This document shows, in pieces, positions 54,321 to 62,443 of a DNA stretch of 64,000 nt. The notes below the pieces were generated by a model. That model worked only from the letters and a program-made list of their open reading frames with translations, searched no databases and was not told where the DNA came from. Made by a program: the position numbers and the translations under genes. Positions within the stretch are counted from its first letter, which is position 1; each line of letters opens with the position of its first letter. Source of the DNA: Hoeflea ulvae (GTDB lineage Bacteria > Pseudomonadota > Alphaproteobacteria > Rhizobiales > Rhizobiaceae); the NCBI RefSeq assembly GCF_026619435.1, contig NZ_JAOVZQ010000001.1, forward strand, positions 1,991,501 to 2,055,500. The letters are read 5' to 3'.

Positions 54321-55187
54321 ATGAGCATCGAACAACGCGAGGCGCGGCAGCCGTGGATTCTGCTGGCACCGGCGCTTACGGCGATCGGCCTGTTGCTGAT
54401 CGTGCCGTTGATGTTCATCGTCGTCTATTCGTTCTGGCTCAAGAGTGCGGCCGGCGCCGACACGCCTGGCTTCTTTCTCGACAACTGGACCGAAGCACTG
54501 ACCGACCGGTTCTATCGCGACATCCTGCTCAACACGCTGAAGATTGCTGCGATCACCACCATCGCCTGTGCGGTTCTCGGCTATCCGGCCGCCTATTTCA
54601 TCTCCCGCTCCCGGGGCAACAAGATGATCCTGCTGCTGCTTCTGATGCTGCCGTTCTGGATCAGCTACATCATTCGGACGATGAGCTGGATCAACATTCT
54701 GGGTGTGTCCGGCGCGCTCAATTCGGCGATGATCTATATCGGCATCATCGATGAGCCGGTCCAGATGCTCTACAACCAGACCACGGTGATCCTTGGCCTG
54801 GTGCATTTCCTGCTGCCCTTCATGGTGCTCAACATCTTTGTCAGCCTCGACGGCATCGACACCAATCTCGAAGACGCCGCATCCTCGCTGGGGGCGACCC
54901 GCTGGCAGGGCTTCCTGCAGGTGACGCTGCCGCTGTCGCTGCCCGGACTGGCAGCAGGCGGACTGCTGTGTTTCGTGCTGGCGGCGGGCACCTATGTCAC
55001 CCCGGTCATTTTGGGCGGTCCACGCGACGCCATGTTTGCCAACCTCGTCTACGAAGCCATCATCCGGCAGCTCAACTGGCCGCTCGGCTCGGCGCTGTCG
55101 CTGCTCTTGCTGATCGTGCTCGGGGTGCTGGTGCTGATCTACAACCGCTATCTCGGCATGGCGCAACTGGCAAAGGGGCTTGGCTGA
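54321..55187 (+). CDS. ABC permease, polyamine type (PotB-like)
   Basis: A 288-residue, six-helix permease of the spermidine/putrescine family. Typical segments are LLLMLPFWISYIIRTMSW and the EAA loop LEDAASSLGATRWQGFLQV, then YVTPVILGGPRDAMFANLV. The ATG at 54321 follows AAGGAG and CAGGGA; a longer in-frame opening overlaps the operator and is rejected. Its stop overlaps the next permease ATG (TGATG). Confidence 0.9.
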   Translation: MSIEQREARQPWILLAPALTAIGLLLIVPLMFIVVYSFWLKSAAGADTPGFFLDNWTEALTDRFYRDILLNTLKIAAITTIACAVLGYPAAYFISRSRGNKMILLLLLMLPFWISYIIRTMSWINILGVSGALNSAMIYIGIIDEPVQMLYNQTTVILGLVHFLLPFMVLNIFVSLDGIDTNLEDAASSLGATRWQGFLQVTLPLSLPGLAAGGLLCFVLAAGTYVTPVILGGPRDAMFANLVYEAIIRQLNWPLGSALSLLLLIVLGVLVLIYNRYLGMAQLAKGLG

Positions 55188-55972
55188 TGGGCTGGCGTCT
55201 GATCCGCACCTACACGATCCTGGTCTATCTGTTCATGTTCCTGCCGATCGTGGTGGTGGTGCTGTTGTCATTCAACGCCAACCAGTTCGGCAGTTTTCCG
55301 ATGACCGGCCTGTCGACCCGCTGGTTCGAGGCTTTGTGGAACAATGACGCCATCCTGCGCGCCTTCCGCACCTCGATCGTGCTCGGCCTGATGACCGCCA
55401 CCATCTCCACCGTGCTCGGCGTGCTCGCCAGCCTGGCGCTGGTGCGCTACCAGATCCCTGGCCGCAACCTGATCACCACCTTGCTGATCGCGCCGATCCT
55501 GGTGCCCGAAGTGGTGCTGGCGGTGGCGCTGCTGCTGTTTCTCAATTTCCTCAACATCGGCAAGAGTTTTACGCTGCTCCTGGCCGGCCACGTCATCTTC
55601 ACGCTGCCCTTCGTCATTCTGGTGGTGCAGGCGCGCCTTGTCAGCATCCGCCGCGATGTCGAGGAGGCGGCACTCAGCCTTGGCGCTTCGCCGATGCAGA
55701 CCTTCTTCGCCGTCACCCTGCCGCTGCTGATGCCGGCAGTGGCGGCGGGCGGGCTGTTTGCCTTCACCATCAGCTTCGACGACATCACCGGAACACTGTT
55801 CTGGAAGCCGGGCGGTATCGAAACCGTGCCGACGCAGATCTTCTCGATGCTTCGCAATTCGATCTCTCCCGAGATCAACGCTCTCGGCACGGTGATCATC
55901 GTGCTGACGGTCGGGCTGCCGCTTATCGGGGTAGCCGTGGCTCGAATACTCGCAACAAGAAGCGGCGCATGA
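55187..55972 (+). CDS. ABC permease, polyamine type (PotC-like)
   Basis: A 261-residue second permease with the PotC signature start (LVYLFMFLPIVVVVLLSFNAN) and EAA loop VEEAALSLGASPMQTFFAV, followed by FTISFDDITGTLFW. It is coupled by one-base overlap to PotB-like. The binding-protein gene starts 37 bases downstream. Confidence 0.92.
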   Translation: MGWRLIRTYTILVYLFMFLPIVVVVLLSFNANQFGSFPMTGLSTRWFEALWNNDAILRAFRTSIVLGLMTATISTVLGVLASLALVRYQIPGRNLITTLLIAPILVPEVVLAVALLLFLNFLNIGKSFTLLLAGHVIFTLPFVILVVQARLVSIRRDVEEAALSLGASPMQTFFAVTLPLLMPAVAAGGLFAFTISFDDITGTLFWKPGGIETVPTQIFSMLRNSISPEINALGTVIIVLTVGLPLIGVAVARILATRSGA

Positions 55973-56009
55973 ACCGCCCAGGGTCCACAAACCAAGATGG
56001 AGAACACAC

Positions 56010-57155
56010 ATGGATGATACCAAACGTTACGAGCGGCTGCGCGAGAGATTCCAGAACGGCGACATCAGCCGCCGCAGGTTTTTCGGCCTTCTCGGCGCTG
56101 CAGGCGCTGCCTATGGCCTGCAGATGCCCTTTGCCCGCCAGGCGCTGGCAGCCGGTGATGTCACCCAGGTCCGTTTTGACGGCTGGGGCGGCGTTGTCTC
56201 GGAAGCCTTCCGCAAACACGCCTTCGATCCCTATACAGAAAAGACCGGCATCAAGGTCATCGACGGCACATTTCCGGGCGGCGATGAATATCTCGCCCTG
56301 GTGCGCGCCAGCCAGCCGGGCGAATACAACATCGCCCACCTGTCGGGCGTGTTCGATTACGCCCGCTATGCAAGCTTTGATCTCACCAGCGAACTCAACC
56401 TCGCCAATATCCCCAACATGGCCAATGTCATGCCGGCGCTGATGAACGCCTTCAAGTCGATCACCCCGGACAGTCTCTCGGCCGCCCCGTACGATTACGG
56501 CACCACGGGGCTCGCCTATAATCGCAAGCACATCAGCGATGAGGAGATGAAGGAAAAGGGCGCATCGATCCTCATCGACGAGAAGTACAAGGGCAAGATC
56601 GGCGGCTGGAGCGACTGGCGCACAAGGATGTGGTACGCGGCGCTGCAGACCGGACAGGATCCCAACAACATCGAGGATACGGAAGCCGCCTGGGATGCCG
56701 TGCGCAAGCACCGCGACCTGGCGCTCAAATACTGGGCGTCCGGCGCCGAGCTGATGAGCCTGATGGCCGAGGAAGAGATCTACGTCACCGAAGGCTGGTC
56801 CGGCCGCATCTATGCGCTGCAGGAGCAGGGCCACGACATCGGCTATTACGATCCGCCGAGCAGCTTCGGCTGGCAGGAATGCCTGTTCGTGCTGCGTGGC
56901 AGCCCGATGGCCGCCTGCGAGGAACTGCTCAACTTCATGCTCGACAAGGATACCTCGATTGCGGTCGCCGAAGGCCAGAGCTATCCGCCTGCGCTCGACC
57001 CGACCAAGGTCGATCTCGGCGCCAAGATCCCGAAACTGCCGGCATTCGACGCCACCGGCACGCTTTCCGGCCTGACTTTTGCCGATCCGGGCTACTGGAA
57101 CGGCAATGAAGCGGAATGGTCGAAGGAATTCGGCCGCGTCCAGAAGGGCTACTAG
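56010..57155 (+). CDS. ABC binding protein, spermidine/putrescine-like (PotD-like)
   Basis: A 381-residue periplasmic protein. A twin-arginine-type signal is present (SRRRFFGLLGAAGAA, cleavage after QALA). The mature part begins VTQVRFDGWGGVVSEAFRKH, typical of PotD-like proteins that bind polyamines or related amines, and contains APYDYGTTGLAYNRKHI. Family alone does not fix the ligand; the acetylpolyamine-deacetylase-like enzyme downstream makes acetylated polyamines likely. A hairpin follows directly. Confidence 0.9.
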   Translation: MDDTKRYERLRERFQNGDISRRRFFGLLGAAGAAYGLQMPFARQALAAGDVTQVRFDGWGGVVSEAFRKHAFDPYTEKTGIKVIDGTFPGGDEYLALVRASQPGEYNIAHLSGVFDYARYASFDLTSELNLANIPNMANVMPALMNAFKSITPDSLSAAPYDYGTTGLAYNRKHISDEEMKEKGASILIDEKYKGKIGGWSDWRTRMWYAALQTGQDPNNIEDTEAAWDAVRKHRDLALKYWASGAELMSLMAEEEIYVTEGWSGRIYALQEQGHDIGYYDPPSSFGWQECLFVLRGSPMAACEELLNFMLDKDTSIAVAEGQSYPPALDPTKVDLGAKIPKLPAFDATGTLSGLTFADPGYWNGNEAEWSKEFGRVQKGY

Positions 57156-57163
57156 GCCCGGCG

Positions 57164-57190
57164 CCGGCCCCATCACCATGGCGGGGCCGG
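57164..57190 (+). terminator. Hairpin after binding-protein gene
   Basis: CCGGCCCC and GGGGCCGG form a perfect 8-bp GC stem with an eleven-base loop, nine bases after the stop, followed by ACCTTTTTCC. The short T5 run makes this a better terminator than the other hairpins here; it probably reduces read-through to the ATPase gene. Confidence 0.6.
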
Positions 57191-57218
57191 ACCTTTTTCC
57201 AACCGGAGGCACGAGAGC

Positions 57219-58307
57219 GTGAGCGCAGTTTCCCTGACCCAAATCGTCAAGCGCTTTGGGGACTTCACCGCGGTGCACCCGATGTCGCTTGATATCGAGG
57301 AAGGCAGTTTCGTCACCCTGCTGGGGCCGTCGGGCTGCGGCAAGACGACGACCCTGCGCATGATCGCCGGCCTGCTCGATCCCACCGAGGGCGAAATCGC
57401 CATCAAGGGCAGGCGGGTCAATGATGTGCCGATCCACAAGCGCAATCTTGGCCTGGTGTTCCAGAACTACGCCCTGTTTCCGCACAAGACGGTGGCCGAA
57501 AACGTCGCCTTTGGCCTCAATTACCGCAATGTCGGCAAGGAGGATGCCAAGCGCAAGGTGGCTGAAGCCCTGGATCTGGTGCAATTGCCCGATCTCGGCG
57601 CCCGCTACCCCAAGGAGCTTTCCGGCGGCCAGCAACAGCGCATCGCGCTGGCCCGCGCCATTGTCATCGAGCCGGACGTGCTTCTGCTCGACGAGCCGCT
57701 GTCGGCGCTTGATGCCAATCTGCGCGAGGACATGCGGGTCGAACTCAAGCGCATCCAGCAGCGCATCGGCGTGACGACGGTGTTTGTCACCCATGACCAG
57801 ACCGAAGCGCTGGCGATGTCGGACCAGATCATCGTCATGTCGAAAGGCCGGGTCGAACAGGTCGGTGCGCCCGAAGAGGTCTACAATTCGCCCGCGACCG
57901 AGTTTGTTGCCCAGTTCCTCGGCGCCTCCAATCTGCTGACGGCGCAGTGCACCAGTGTCCTGGGCAGTGAAATGACTTTGGAACTTTCGGGCTTTCCGCC
58001 CTTGGTGATCCCGCGCAGCCGCGCGCGTGACAGTCTGGGAACCGGCCCGGTGCGGCTGGTCATCCGTGCCGAAAAACTGCACCTGATGCCCGCCGATGCC
58101 GCCGCCGATGGCCGTATCTCGGTCGAGGCCATGGTGGAGAATGTCGACTATCAGGGCCAGTCGGCCCGCTATTTCCTCCGCGTCGGCAAGCACCAGCTGC
58201 AGGCGATCAACATGATCGAGGATCATCCCTTTTCAGCCGGCGCCACGGTGTCCTTGCGGTTCCGCGCCGGGGATTGCGCCGCGCTGCCGGTGGAGCGGGC
58301 GTCCTGA
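57219..58307 (+). CDS. ABC ATP-binding protein, polyamine type (PotA-like)
   Basis: A 362-residue ATPase: Walker A GPSGCGKTT, signature LSGGQQQRIALARA, Walker B LLLDEPLSALDANL, switch VTHDQTEALAMSD, and a C-terminal TOBE domain. The GTG start at 57219 is preceded by GGAGGC. It completes the importer with the PotB-, PotC- and PotD-like proteins upstream. Confidence 0.92.
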   Translation: MSAVSLTQIVKRFGDFTAVHPMSLDIEEGSFVTLLGPSGCGKTTTLRMIAGLLDPTEGEIAIKGRRVNDVPIHKRNLGLVFQNYALFPHKTVAENVAFGLNYRNVGKEDAKRKVAEALDLVQLPDLGARYPKELSGGQQQRIALARAIVIEPDVLLLDEPLSALDANLREDMRVELKRIQQRIGVTTVFVTHDQTEALAMSDQIIVMSKGRVEQVGAPEEVYNSPATEFVAQFLGASNLLTAQCTSVLGSEMTLELSGFPPLVIPRSRARDSLGTGPVRLVIRAEKLHLMPADAAADGRISVEAMVENVDYQGQSARYFLRVGKHQLQAINMIEDHPFSAGATVSLRFRAGDCAALPVERAS

Positions 58308-58395
58308 TGTCCGCGCGCCCCCCGATCAGCCGGCACCCCGGCCCGGTTCCGGCCACCATCACGGTCGCCGCGGCAGCGGTCTGACAGGATCAAGC

Positions 58396-59322
58396 ATGTC
58401 CAAAATCATCATTTCCTGCGCCATAACCGGCTCTATTCACACGCCGTCAATGTCGCCTTTTCTGCCGGTCACCGCGGCGCAGATCACCGAGCAGGCCATT
58501 GCCGCGGCCGAGGCCGGGGCGGCGATCCTGCATCTGCATGCCCGCGATCCGGACAATGGCCGGCCATCGGCGCGGGTCGAGCACTACATGGGGTTTTTGC
58601 CGGCCATCAAGGCCGAGACCGATGCGGTGGTGAACCTGACCACCGGCGGCAGCGCGGTGATGACGATCGAGGACCGCCTTGCCGGTCCCCTGGCCGCCGC
58701 GCCGGAGATGTGCTCGCTCAACATGGGCACGATGAATTTCGCACTCTATCCGATGCTGGCCAAGCGCACCGAATGGCTGCACGACTGGGAAGAGCCGTTT
58801 TTGCGCAATTCCGACGACCTGGTGTTCAAGAACACCCCGCGCGACATCGAACGTGTTCTCACGCTGATGGGGCAGGAGCGCGGCGCCCGCTTCGAGTTCG
58901 AGTGCTATGATGTCGGCCATCTCCATATGCTGAAGCATTTCGTCGATCGCGGCCTGATTGCAGCGCCGATCTTCATCCAGTTCGTCATGGGAGTGCTCGG
59001 CGGCATTGCAGCCGACCCAAGCCATCTGGCGCATCTCAAGCAGACAGCCGACAGTTTGTTTGGCGACGACTACACCTTCTCGGTGCTTGCCGCCGGCCGC
59101 CAGCAGATGGCGATGGCAAGGCGCGGCGCCGAAATGGGCGGCCATGTCCGGGTGGGGCTGGAGGACAATCTCTACATCGCCCATGGACAACTGGCCAAAT
59201 CCAATGCCGAACAGGTGGAACTGGTGCGCGGCATCGTCGAAGATATCGGCCGTGTGGTGGCGACACCGGATGAGGCCCGCGCCATGCTCGGGCTCAAGGG
59301 CAGGCAGGGAGTGGCGTTTTGA
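58396..59322 (+). CDS. Beta-keto acid cleavage enzyme (BKACE, DUF849)
   Basis: A 308-residue (beta/alpha)8 enzyme of the BKACE family. The zinc-binding HxH is in ILHLHARDP near residues 46-54, and FIQFVMGVLGG and AAGRQQMAMARRGAEMGGHVRVG are conserved in this family. Members condense a beta-keto acid with acetyl-CoA and split it to acetoacetate and a CoA ester; carnitine- and lysine-derived keto acids are known substrates. Here the substrate would be an amine-derived beta-keto acid from the imported compound; which one is not visible in sequence. Confidence 0.9.
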   Translation: MSKIIISCAITGSIHTPSMSPFLPVTAAQITEQAIAAAEAGAAILHLHARDPDNGRPSARVEHYMGFLPAIKAETDAVVNLTTGGSAVMTIEDRLAGPLAAAPEMCSLNMGTMNFALYPMLAKRTEWLHDWEEPFLRNSDDLVFKNTPRDIERVLTLMGQERGARFEFECYDVGHLHMLKHFVDRGLIAAPIFIQFVMGVLGGIAADPSHLAHLKQTADSLFGDDYTFSVLAAGRQQMAMARRGAEMGGHVRVGLEDNLYIAHGQLAKSNAEQVELVRGIVEDIGRVVATPDEARAMLGLKGRQGVAF

Positions 59323-59810
59323 AAACCCGGAAGATCAGCATCCGCAAGGCGGTGGTCGAGGATGCCGCAGCGGTCAATCAGGCGCTGGCGCAATTGTCCG
59401 CCGACATGGGCGACGAGCATTGCGCCACGGATGCCGATATCGCCCGCTTCGGCTTCGGCAAATCGCCGGTGTTTCAAACTCTGCTGGCTGAAACCGAAGA
59501 CGGCGCCGTCGTCGGCGTGGCGGCCTATTCGCCGTTTTTCTCCACCGCTCTGGGCGCAGTGGGCGTCTATGTCTCCGATCTCTGGGTCGCGCAGTCGGTG
59601 CGCGGACAGCAGCTCGGCGTCCGGCTTCTCGCGGCCGTCCGCGATGCCGGGGCCGCGGAGTGGGACGCCGGCTTCATCCGGCTCAATGTCTATCATTCCA
59701 ATCCCCGGGCGCGCAGCTTTTACGAGCGCCTGGGCTTCGTGGCCTATTCGGAAACACAGTACATGACACTGGCAGGTGAGGCCGTGAAATCCTTGGGAGA
59801 CCCATCATGA
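59319..59810 (+). CDS. GNAT N-acetyltransferase
   Basis: A 163-residue GNAT-fold acetyltransferase. The CoA-binding segment reads LWVAQSVRGQQLGVRLLAAV, and NPRARSFYERLGF is the usual C-terminal motif. The start is a TTG at 59319, overlapping the BKACE stop and preceded by AGGGAG. It resembles diamine/spermidine acetyltransferases in general layout, which would fit the next gene, an acetylpolyamine deacetylase-like enzyme, but specificity is not proven. Confidence 0.85.
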   Translation: MKTRKISIRKAVVEDAAAVNQALAQLSADMGDEHCATDADIARFGFGKSPVFQTLLAETEDGAVVGVAAYSPFFSTALGAVGVYVSDLWVAQSVRGQQLGVRLLAAVRDAGAAEWDAGFIRLNVYHSNPRARSFYERLGFVAYSETQYMTLAGEAVKSLGDPS

Positions 59811-60826
59811 AGGCCTTTTTTGACGAGCGCCAGCGCGCGCATGATCCGAAACATTTCATGGCCAATGGGCGGGTTTCAGCCAATCCGGAACAGCCGCAGC
59901 GCATCGCCGAATTGAGCCGTGGCGCAAGCGCCGCCAATTGCAATCTGATCGCGCCCACAGACCATGGGTTGGGCCCGATCGCCGAAATCCACTCGCCCGA
60001 ATATCTGACCTTTCTCGAAACCATTCACAGCCGCTGGATCCGCACCGAGGGCGCCTCGGATGAGGTGATCCCCAATATCCACCCCGACCGGCGCACCGCC
60101 AGCTATCCGAAATCCGCCTCCGGCCAGGCCGGCTTTCATCAGGCCGACACCTCCTGTCCGATCGCCGCCGGCACCTGGCAATCGGCCTATTGGTCGGCGC
60201 AAACCGCATTGAGCGCCGCCGACAGCGTGCTTGCCGGTGAAGCCGCGGCCTATGCCCTGTGCCGCCCTCCGGGCCACCATGCCTTTGGCGATCTGGCCGG
60301 CGGGTTCTGCTTTCTCAACAATTCCGCCATTGCCGCCCAGGCGTTGCTGCGGGCCGGCCGGCGTCCGGCGATCCTCGATGTCGATGTGCATCACGGCAAT
60401 GGCACGCAAGGCATTTTCTATCAGTGCAAGGATGTGCTGACGGTGTCGCTGCATGCCGACCCGGCACGGTTTTATCCGTTCTTCTGGGGCCATGCCGAAG
60501 AACGCGGTGAGGGCGAGGGGCGGGGATACAATCTCAACCTGCCGCTGCCGCGGGGCACCGATGATGAGAACTATCTGGCAGCACTGGATGTGGCCCTGAA
60601 CCGGATCCGCAGTTTCGGCGCCGATGTGCTGGTGCTGGCGCTGGGACTCGACGCCCACGAGAACGATCCGTTCCACGGATTCAGCATCACGACACCCGGC
60701 TTTGCCAGAATTGCCGGGGCAATATCCGGACTGGACCTTCCAGCGGTGATCGTGCAGGAAGGCGGATACCTGTCCGCCGATCTCGGCGACAACCTGACCA
60801 GTTTTCTCAACGGATACGGAAAATAA
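59807..60826 (+). CDS. Histone-deacetylase-family amidohydrolase (acetylpolyamine deacetylase-like)
   Basis: A 339-residue zinc amidohydrolase. Catalytic features are RPPGHHA, zinc ligands in DVDVHHGNGTQ and LGLDAHENDP, and the transition-state Tyr region QEGGYLS. Length and spacing match bacterial acetylpolyamine amidohydrolases (AphA), which free acetylated putrescine, cadaverine or spermidine. The ATG at 59807 overlaps the GNAT stop. With the polyamine-type importer upstream, deacetylation of an imported acetylpolyamine is the simplest reading. Confidence 0.88.
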   Translation: MKAFFDERQRAHDPKHFMANGRVSANPEQPQRIAELSRGASAANCNLIAPTDHGLGPIAEIHSPEYLTFLETIHSRWIRTEGASDEVIPNIHPDRRTASYPKSASGQAGFHQADTSCPIAAGTWQSAYWSAQTALSAADSVLAGEAAAYALCRPPGHHAFGDLAGGFCFLNNSAIAAQALLRAGRRPAILDVDVHHGNGTQGIFYQCKDVLTVSLHADPARFYPFFWGHAEERGEGEGRGYNLNLPLPRGTDDENYLAALDVALNRIRSFGADVLVLALGLDAHENDPFHGFSITTPGFARIAGAISGLDLPAVIVQEGGYLSADLGDNLTSFLNGYGK

Positions 60827-61953
60827 TGCCCTCACAATCGGACATTCTGGTGATCGGCGCAGGCATCGCCGGCATCAGTGCTGCGGCGCGTTTGGCGCCC
60901 GACGCGAAGGTCACCGTTCTCGAAGCCGAACCGGTGATCGGCCATCACTCCACCGGACGTTCGGCGGCGGTCTTCATCCGCAATTATGGCAACACGGTCC
61001 TGCGCGCGCTCAACGCCGCATCGGCGCCGTTCCTGGCCGCGCCCGGTGATGTCTCGGAATCGAGCCTGCTGTCACCGCGGGGCGAGATGCTGGTGGCCAC
61101 CGACGACGACATGGCGCTGTTCGACGCCTATCTCGACGGCAGCGAAGGCATCGAACGCCTGTCGGCGCAACAGGCGCTGGAACTGGTGCCGATCCTCAGG
61201 GGCGAGGCGATTGCGGCTGCCGCGATCGAATGGGATGCACAGGACATCGATGTCGACCGCATGCTGCAGGGCTTTGCCCGCAAGCTGCGCCGCCACCGCG
61301 GCCAGGTCATCACCGGCGCGCCGGTGCAATCTGTGTCCCGCCAGAACGGCATCTGGACCGTGGTCACGCCGGCGGGAGAGTTCTCCGCGCCTATCGTCAT
61401 CAATGCCGCCGGCGGCTGGGCCGATTCGCTGGCCGAAATGGCCGGTGTCCGCCCTGTCGGTCTGCGGCCGCTGCGCCGCTCGGCAGCCCTCATCCCTGCG
61501 CCCGAAGGCCACGACATCACCCGCTGGCCTCTGTTCGCCAATGCTGGAGACAAATGGTACGCCAAGCCCGAGGCAGGCAAGCTGATGATCTCTCCGGCCG
61601 AGGAAGATCCGGTCGAGCCGCATGATGTCTGGGCCGACGACATGGTGATCGCCGAAGGGCTGCACCGGTTCGAACAGGCGGTAACCATTCCGGTGACGCG
61701 GGTCGAGCATTCCTGGGCCGGGATGCGGACATTCGCCCCCGACCGCTCTCCGGTGGTCGGCTTTGCAGCCGATGCAGACGGTTTCTTCTGGCTGGCCGGG
61801 CAGGGCGGCTACGGCATGCAGACCGCGCCGGCGCTGTCGCAATTGGCAGCCGATTTGTGCCTGGGGCGTCTGTCGCCGCTGGGCCATGCCGTGGTAGATG
61901 CGCTGAGCCCGCGACGCGCGGCACTGAATTCTCAACAAGGACACAAGACATGA
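60826..61953 (+). CDS. FAD-dependent amine/amino-acid oxidase (DAO family)
   Basis: A 375-residue D-amino-acid-oxidase-fold flavoprotein. The dinucleotide motif is LVIGAGIAGISAAARL at residues ~7-22; conserved stretches STGRSAAVF, INAAGGWAD and the C-terminal WLAGQGGYGMQTAPAL bind FAD. It oxidises an amine to an imine that then hydrolyses. TAATG couples it to the deacetylase gene and ATGA to ridA. The RidA next to it would clear the reactive imine product. Confidence 0.88.
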   Translation: MPSQSDILVIGAGIAGISAAARLAPDAKVTVLEAEPVIGHHSTGRSAAVFIRNYGNTVLRALNAASAPFLAAPGDVSESSLLSPRGEMLVATDDDMALFDAYLDGSEGIERLSAQQALELVPILRGEAIAAAAIEWDAQDIDVDRMLQGFARKLRRHRGQVITGAPVQSVSRQNGIWTVVTPAGEFSAPIVINAAGGWADSLAEMAGVRPVGLRPLRRSAALIPAPEGHDITRWPLFANAGDKWYAKPEAGKLMISPAEEDPVEPHDVWADDMVIAEGLHRFEQAVTIPVTRVEHSWAGMRTFAPDRSPVVGFAADADGFFWLAGQGGYGMQTAPALSQLAADLCLGRLSPLGHAVVDALSPRRAALNSQQGHKT

Positions 61954-62297
61954 GTGATATCAAACGCATTGAAACCGGCCCGCGCATGAGCCAGGCCGTT
62001 GTCCATGGCGGCGTCGTCTATCTCGCCGGCCAGGTCGGCGCCGCCGGCGCCAGCGTCACCCAGCAGACCCAGGAAATCCTCGCCAATGTCGATCGCCTGC
62101 TGGCGGAAGTCGGGTCCGACAAGACGAAGATCCTGCAGACCACCATCTGGATGTCCTCGATGGATGATTTCGCCGAGATGAATGCTGTCTGGGATGCCTG
62201 GGTGCCGCAGGGCCACACACCTGCGCGCGCTGCCGGAGAATCGAAACTGGCGACACCGGACTACAAGGTCGAAATCCTCTGCATCGCTGCCGTTTGA
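61950..62297 (+). CDS. RidA-family enamine/imine deaminase
   Basis: A 115-residue RidA (YjgF/Rid) protein. VYLAGQVGAAGAS, QTQEILANVDRLLAEVGSD and the Arg-containing TPARAAGESKLATPDYKVEI are family marks; the Arg near residue 100 is used for catalysis. Such proteins hydrolyse reactive 2-aminoacrylate-like and other imines made by flavin oxidases. Start at 61950 overlaps the DAO stop by four bases. It is the last gene of this operon. Confidence 0.92.
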   Translation: MSDIKRIETGPRMSQAVVHGGVVYLAGQVGAAGASVTQQTQEILANVDRLLAEVGSDKTKILQTTIWMSSMDDFAEMNAVWDAWVPQGHTPARAAGESKLATPDYKVEILCIAAV

Positions 62298-62351
62298 GCC
62301 CGATGCCTGACAGGATCTGATCGGTCTCAGTTCCACACACTACGCAATGGA

Positions 62352-62381
62352 AACGGCCCGTCGCTGCTGCGGCGGGCCGTT
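62352..62381 (+). terminator. Hairpin at end of the polyamine-type operon
   Basis: AACGGCCCG and CGGGCCGTT form a perfect 9-bp stem with a twelve-base loop, 54 bases after ridA and before recQ. It is followed by ATCACT, not a T-run. Confidence 0.6.
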
Positions 62382-62443
62382 ATCACTCGCCTGTGGCACC
62401 GTGATTGTGCGATAAGTCCGCATCTTGCCACGAAAGCGATTCC

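Noticed and set aside
55923..58226. A 767-codon open frame on the minus strand
   Set aside because: It runs antisense to the PotD- and PotA-like genes, which have full domain motifs. Long antisense frames are common in GC-rich DNA; its translation is Gln/Asp/Arg-biased and lacks any domain.
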